From an uncultured Clostridia bacterium (GTDB lineage: Bacteria; Bacillota; Clostridia; HGM11514): 18,416 nt of DNA. Both the position numbers and the translations under genes were made by a program. The stretch is from the NCBI GenBank assembly GCA_902478725.1, contig CABSMD010000026.1, positions 1 through 18,416 on the forward strand, in the 5' to 3' direction. The notes under the pieces are model-generated. The model was not told where the DNA came from and searched no databases. It saw only the letters and a program-made list of their open reading frames with translations. This document shows positions 14,683 through 18,416 of this stretch, piece after piece (the stretch's first letter is position 1; each line of letters opens with the position of its first letter).

Positions 14683-16266
14683 TTAGTTTTTTATCGCTTT
14701 GAGATATTCGTAGCCCCTTTCAAACTGCACGTCTATCTCGACCTTCATGGAGTTCACCGCCGTGTAGATGGCAAGCTCGGTCGCCGTATCCAGCACGCCG
14801 TAGGAATGCAGGCCGCTGTCCGCCTGGAACTGGCTTACCGCGTCAAACAGCGTCTGATCAAACTCTTCGTTTGTTACATCGCCCACATAGTATTTCAAAA
14901 GCGAAAGCCTCTGCCGATACGCCAACACATCCTTGCCCCGGTCGCCAAGAAAGAGTTTACGCTCAAAGGTAACGGGCTCGAAAACGTCGCTTTCGTTGAC
15001 AAATTCCAGCCGATTTTTCACCACCTCGTTCGGATACAGGCCGTTAGCCGGAATCACCTCGCCATTGGGCGTAAGATACTGATAAACGGTCAAACGCGCC
15101 ATGGAATTAAAGGGCACGATACTGAGCAGCGCCTGCCCTGTCCCTTTGCCGTAGGTGCGCGTTCCAATCACATACCCCGCTTCATTGTCGCGCAGCGCCC
15201 CGGTCAGCAACTCGGACGCGCTGGCACTGTAACCGTTTACCAGAACCGCGATCTCATATTTTTTCTCTTTGAACGCAGCGGTTGATTTCATCACCTCATT
15301 GCGTTTCTCATCCTTATAGGACAAGGTAGTGATTACACTGTCCTTAGGAAGGAACAGCGAGGCGATCTTCAGTGCTTCCTCCGCATACCCGCCGGAATTG
15401 TAACGCAAATCAAGCAAAATCTTTTTGGTGCCGCGCTTGTCCGCATCCTCCAATGCCTTTTTCATGTCCTCATAGCACCCCTGGTTGAAGGACGCAAGCT
15501 TTAAGTACATAATGTCCCCCTGCAAAAATTGACGGGTAACAAAGGATTGCTTGATCGCCACCCGCGTCAGGGTAAAATATAAAATATCCGGCTCTCCCTC
15601 GCGCTGGAACCCCAGCGTGACCCGGGAACCGACCGCGCCCTTCATATTAGCGCTCAATTCCGTGGCGGAGAGACCTGTCACGTCTTGCCCGTCCACCGAT
15701 ACAAGCACGTCGCCATTTTTGACACCCGCTACCTTGGCAGGCGCGTCTTCTGATGTGAACCCGTTCACAACGATTTTGCCATCCATGTTGCTGATTACAA
15801 TACCAACCCCACTGGTGTTGGCATTTAAGTCCTCCATAAAGGAATCCTTCACATCGTTTGGTAAGTAGGAGCTGTTTTCGTCCAAAACGGTAAAAATCGC
15901 CTCAATGGCTTTTTCCATCATCTCCTCGTCTGTACCAATCAGTTCCTTTAAAACCGCCTCGTAGATTTCTTCCTTGGTAATACCAAAGCGGTAGTTCTCG
16001 ACGATCACCTCAACGATATACTTATAATACTCGTTCATGGCCTCGGCAAGCTGCTCCTGATACTCCTCGTCCTCTTGCGGAGTGGAAGAGGGCGCCGGTG
16101 GCTCCGTCTCCTGAGGCACCGTTTCGTCATTCGGCTCCACTTGCTGTTGAATCTCTTGCTGCTCAACCTGCTGTGCCGGATCGCCAGCCCCTTCTTCTGC
16201 AAATGCAGGGGTAGAGGATAACGCAAGCAGCAATAGCAGCAGCAAGGATATAATCCTTTTCTTCAT
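14683..16266 (-). CDS. ctpA: S41 family C-terminal processing protease with PDZ and peptidoglycan-binding domains
   Basis: The protein has 527 residues. A classic signal peptide (Lys-Lys-Arg, poly-Leu, AFA-E near 23) exports it. A Gln/Glu/Pro-rich linker (about 25-70) precedes the protease. Residues about 145-235 are a PDZ domain that presents substrate C-termini. The S41 core follows (about 240-415), with NGYSASASELL holding catalytic Ser349 and TYGKGTGQ holding the base Lys374. The 25-residue gap matches E. coli Prc (Ser430/Lys455). Residues about 437-502 form a peptidoglycan-binding type 1 domain, as in Bacillus CtpA/CtpB. It cleaves envelope proteins at or near their C-termini. The start has AAAGGAGAA 8 nt upstream, and it lies 25 nt after argS, suggesting co-transcription. 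Whether it is a CtpA or a sporulation CtpB equivalent cannot be settled, so the symbol is provisional. Confidence 0.93.
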   Translation of the reverse strand: MKKRIISLLLLLLLALSSTPAFAEEGAGDPAQQVEQQEIQQQVEPNDETVPQETEPPAPSSTPQEDEEYQEQLAEAMNEYYKYIVEVIVENYRFGITKEEIYEAVLKELIGTDEEMMEKAIEAIFTVLDENSSYLPNDVKDSFMEDLNANTSGVGIVISNMDGKIVVNGFTSEDAPAKVAGVKNGDVLVSVDGQDVTGLSATELSANMKGAVGSRVTLGFQREGEPDILYFTLTRVAIKQSFVTRQFLQGDIMYLKLASFNQGCYEDMKKALEDADKRGTKKILLDLRYNSGGYAEEALKIASLFLPKDSVITTLSYKDEKRNEVMKSTAAFKEKKYEIAVLVNGYSASASELLTGALRDNEAGYVIGTRTYGKGTGQALLSIVPFNSMARLTVYQYLTPNGEVIPANGLYPNEVVKNRLEFVNESDVFEPVTFERKLFLGDRGKDVLAYRQRLSLLKYYVGDVTNEEFDQTLFDAVSQFQADSGLHSYGVLDTATELAIYTAVNSMKVEIDVQFERGYEYLKAIKN

Positions 16267-16291
16267 CTGTAATTCTCCTTTGTAAAAGCTG

Positions 16292-17965
16292 TCACATTCG
16301 CTCAGGCGCTGTCACCCCAAGCACGTCAAGCGCGTTTTTCAAGGTCGTCTTCACACAATCTACCAACAGCAGACGCGCGTTCATCAATTCTGTATCGTCC
16401 GTTTTTACCCGGTCGGCATTATAGAAGGTATGGAAAGCGCCCGCCAAATCTACCGCGTAGCGGGTAATCTTGGACGGCTCATATTGCAGGGCGGCATCTG
16501 TGATTTCCTGCGGGAACCCTGCCAGTTTTTCCAGCAGAGTGATCTCCTGCGGCGTTTGCAACCGCGTACAGTCCACATCCGAAAAATCAGGTACGGTTAT
16601 CTTTTCCGCCTCCAGCATACGAAGGATGCTGCAAATACGCGCATAGGCGTACTGTACATAATAAACCGGATTTTCGTTGGTCTGCGCCACCGCCAAATCC
16701 AAATCAATATCAAAATGGCTGCTCGGCTGGCGGAGGTTGAACAGGAACCTTGCCGCATCGCTGCCGATGTCACGGATTAATTCATCCAGCGTCACCGCCT
16801 TACCGGTACGTTTGGACACCCGCACCACCTCACCCGCGCGCATTAGGCGCACGAGCTGGATTAAGACAAACTGCAGGCGGTCGGGATTGACCCCCAAAAT
16901 ATCCATCGCGCCCTTCATCCGCGCCGTATGCCCATGATGGTCGGCGCCCCATACATCGATAACGGTATCGAAGCCGCGTGTAATAAACTTGTTTCGATGA
17001 TAGGCAATATCGGCGGCAAAATAGGTCGGTATCCCATTGGAACGAACCAAAACCTCATCCTTTTCCGCACCGAACTTCATCGCCGCGAACCAAATCGCAC
17101 CATCCTTTTCATAGGTGTACCCCTTTTGGGTCAAAAGCTCAATTGTCTGGGACACCTCACCAGTTTGATACAGGTCACTCTCTGAAAACCACACATCATA
17201 CCGGATACCGAACTGCTCCATGGTCTCCTTCATGTTCCTTATGTTCTGCTCCAGCCCATACGCAACCAAAGCCGCGCGGCGTGTTTTGCTGTCCTCGGTT
17301 ACATGCTTGTCCCCAAACTGCGCAATGTAAGAACGCATTAGCTCGGTAATATCCTCACCGTGGTAGCCGTCCTCGGGAAACTCTACATCATGCCCCAAAA
17401 GCTCTAAGTATCGTGCCTCCAGCGACAGGCCGAACCGTTCTATCTGATTACCGGAGTCATTGACATAAAATTCACGGGTCACATCAAATCCTGCAAAATC
17501 CAAAATTCCGGCCAGGCAGTCTCCCACAGCACCCCCGCGCGCATTTCCAACATGCATCGGCCCGGTCGGATTGGCGGAGATATATTCTACCATTACCCGT
17601 TTGCCGTCTCCGATCGCTACCCTGCCATAGTCGTTTCCTTCCGTCTGTATCTCACGAAGGACGTTGTATAACCAGTCCCGCCGCAGGGTAAAGTTCAAAA
17701 AGCCCGGCCCGGCAATCGCAACGCTGTCAATGCTTGTACCGTCCAGAACAAAGTGATCCGCCAACGACTGCGCCAATACACGCGGCGCCATTTTTGCCTG
17801 CTTGGCAAGACGCATGGCAATATTGGAAGCGAAATCCCCATGTCCGGCCTCTCTCGGCCGTTCGATTTCTACCGGCACATCATGCTTGTCCAGGCCAGCC
17901 TTCTTTAATCCTTCCGTAATGACCGCGAAAATTTCTTCCTTTGCGGTTTGAATCCTATTACCCAT
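16292..17965 (-). CDS. argS: Arginyl-tRNA synthetase
   Basis: This class I synthetase of 557 residues charges tRNA-Arg with arginine. The N-terminal tRNA-recognition domain (about 1-110) carries the conserved GHGDFASN stretch (42-49). The HIGH-like motif is HVGN (138-141), within ANPTGPMHVGNARGG. The family-typical WGADHHGH lies at 339-346. The KMSKS-like motif is reduced to VSKRTG (383-388), as usual for many ArgS proteins. The C-terminal helical anticodon-binding domain (about 435-557) ends in the expected ERM. Length matches the bacterial family (about 550-580). GGGAGG, inside the last codons of the DUF1934 gene, lies about 8 nt before the ATG; the two genes are 3 nt apart, as in the ywiB-argS pair of Bacillus. 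All core motifs are intact, so it is a functional housekeeping gene. Confidence 0.98.
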   Translation of the reverse strand: MGNRIQTAKEEIFAVITEGLKKAGLDKHDVPVEIERPREAGHGDFASNIAMRLAKQAKMAPRVLAQSLADHFVLDGTSIDSVAIAGPGFLNFTLRRDWLYNVLREIQTEGNDYGRVAIGDGKRVMVEYISANPTGPMHVGNARGGAVGDCLAGILDFAGFDVTREFYVNDSGNQIERFGLSLEARYLELLGHDVEFPEDGYHGEDITELMRSYIAQFGDKHVTEDSKTRRAALVAYGLEQNIRNMKETMEQFGIRYDVWFSESDLYQTGEVSQTIELLTQKGYTYEKDGAIWFAAMKFGAEKDEVLVRSNGIPTYFAADIAYHRNKFITRGFDTVIDVWGADHHGHTARMKGAMDILGVNPDRLQFVLIQLVRLMRAGEVVRVSKRTGKAVTLDELIRDIGSDAARFLFNLRQPSSHFDIDLDLAVAQTNENPVYYVQYAYARICSILRMLEAEKITVPDFSDVDCTRLQTPQEITLLEKLAGFPQEITDAALQYEPSKITRYAVDLAGAFHTFYNADRVKTDDTELMNARLLLVDCVKTTLKNALDVLGVTAPERM

Positions 17966-17968
17966 TCA

Positions 17969-18388
17969 TTAAGCCTCCCATATTTCCATGTAAAAATTAT
18001 TTTCCGAGGTCTGCATATTGTTGATCTCCAAGGCATAGTCAAAATCGACCTCACCGCCTGAGTCACCTACATTGACGTTGACCCTTCGCGAAAAAACCCC
18101 CATCGACATGGTGCCGAACTCGGTTTCATACATGGTAACATGCTTTCTTCCTTTTTCAAAATGGAGATGGGAGTTATTTTTTCCAGTCCGCAGAATGGAC
18201 ACCTCATCCGGCATCAGAGTAATAACTGTGTGCGTTCCATCCATCCCGGTCAACTCCGATTCATTGTATTCCACCATGTATTTTCCGTTATCACCCCGGA
18301 ATTTGGCTTCGGTAACGAATTCGATCGACTCATCCTCGCCGTTTTCCAGCCGGGTTCCCTTTACCTTCAATAAAATATTCTTTTCCAT
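17969..18388 (-). CDS. DUF1934 (YwiB-like) beta-barrel protein
   Basis: This 139-residue soluble protein belongs by sequence and context to DUF1934, whose Bacillus member YwiB lies directly before argS. The family adopts a small lipocalin-like beta-barrel and its biochemical role is not known. Visible features are alternating beta-strand patterns throughout, FVTEAKFRG (24-32), YMVEYNESELTGMDGTHTVI (37-56) and the terminal strand NNFYMEIWEA. There is no signal peptide. The ATG has TTAGGAGC upstream, so the gene is complete, but its promoter lies beyond the window's right edge, only 28 nt away. It ends 3 nt before argS and should be translated with it. Confidence 0.85.
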   Translation of the reverse strand: MEKNILLKVKGTRLENGEDESIEFVTEAKFRGDNGKYMVEYNESELTGMDGTHTVITLMPDEVSILRTGKNNSHLHFEKGRKHVTMYETEFGTMSMGVFSRRVNVNVGDSGGEVDFDYALEINNMQTSENNFYMEIWEA

Positions 18389-18416
18389 GGCTGCTCCTAA
18401 CCTGCCCGCCGCATTC

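Noticed and set aside
14617..15285. 222-codon plus-strand open frame
   Set aside because: It lies antisense to ctpA, whose catalytic and domain motifs are clear, and begins inside the terminator hairpin with no ribosome site of its own.

Overview
The window looks like chromosomal DNA of a low-to-mid GC Firmicute, most likely an anaerobic Clostridia/Ruminococcaceae-type bacterium. The support is: strong AGGAGG-type ribosome binding sites on most genes, sigma-A-like promoters with 17-bp spacers, a DUF1934 (YwiB-like) gene directly upstream of argS as in Bacillus, copper-amine-oxidase-N (stalk) domains on a secreted protein, and a tiny holin-like peptide gene. There are no rRNA or tRNA genes, CRISPR arrays or recognisable insertion sequences. 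The species cannot be named from sequence reading alone.

Left block (50-10694, minus strand, five genes in one tight run). In transcription order: a half-size ABC exporter, a DUF1854 protein, a second half-size ABC exporter, a signal-peptide-bearing parallel beta-helix protein with C-terminal stalk domains, and a cytoplasmic glycoside hydrolase family 2 enzyme. Junctions run from a 4-nt overlap to a 35-nt gap, and one good promoter lies ahead of the first gene, so this is probably one operon. Both ABC subunits carry an uncommon N-terminal extension: a beta-rich region, possibly PH-like, followed by a four-cysteine zinc ribbon ahead of the membrane domain. This ABC-DUF1854-ABC module joined to glycan-active enzymes is the most interesting system here.

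Middle block (10839-14338, plus strand). A 58-residue acidic orphan protein ends at a strong terminator. After it a near-consensus promoter drives three genes: a sugar-phosphate isomerase/epimerase-like TIM barrel, a histidine phosphatase and a GH51 alpha-L-arabinofuranosidase. These read as an intracellular pentose/arabinoside utilisation operon, closed by a long hairpin terminator.

Small-gene island (about 14339-14680). An AT-rich spacer holds a possible leftward promoter and a strong rightward promoter with a 12-nt Shine-Dalgarno sequence. The rightward promoter feeds a 29-codon single-helix membrane peptide of holin-like toxin type. A hairpin, possibly a terminator for both strands, lies between this gene and the converging ctpA.

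Right block (14683-18388, minus strand). DUF1934, argS (arginyl-tRNA synthetase) and a secreted S41 C-terminal processing protease with PDZ and peptidoglycan-binding domains form a housekeeping run whose promoter lies beyond the window edge.
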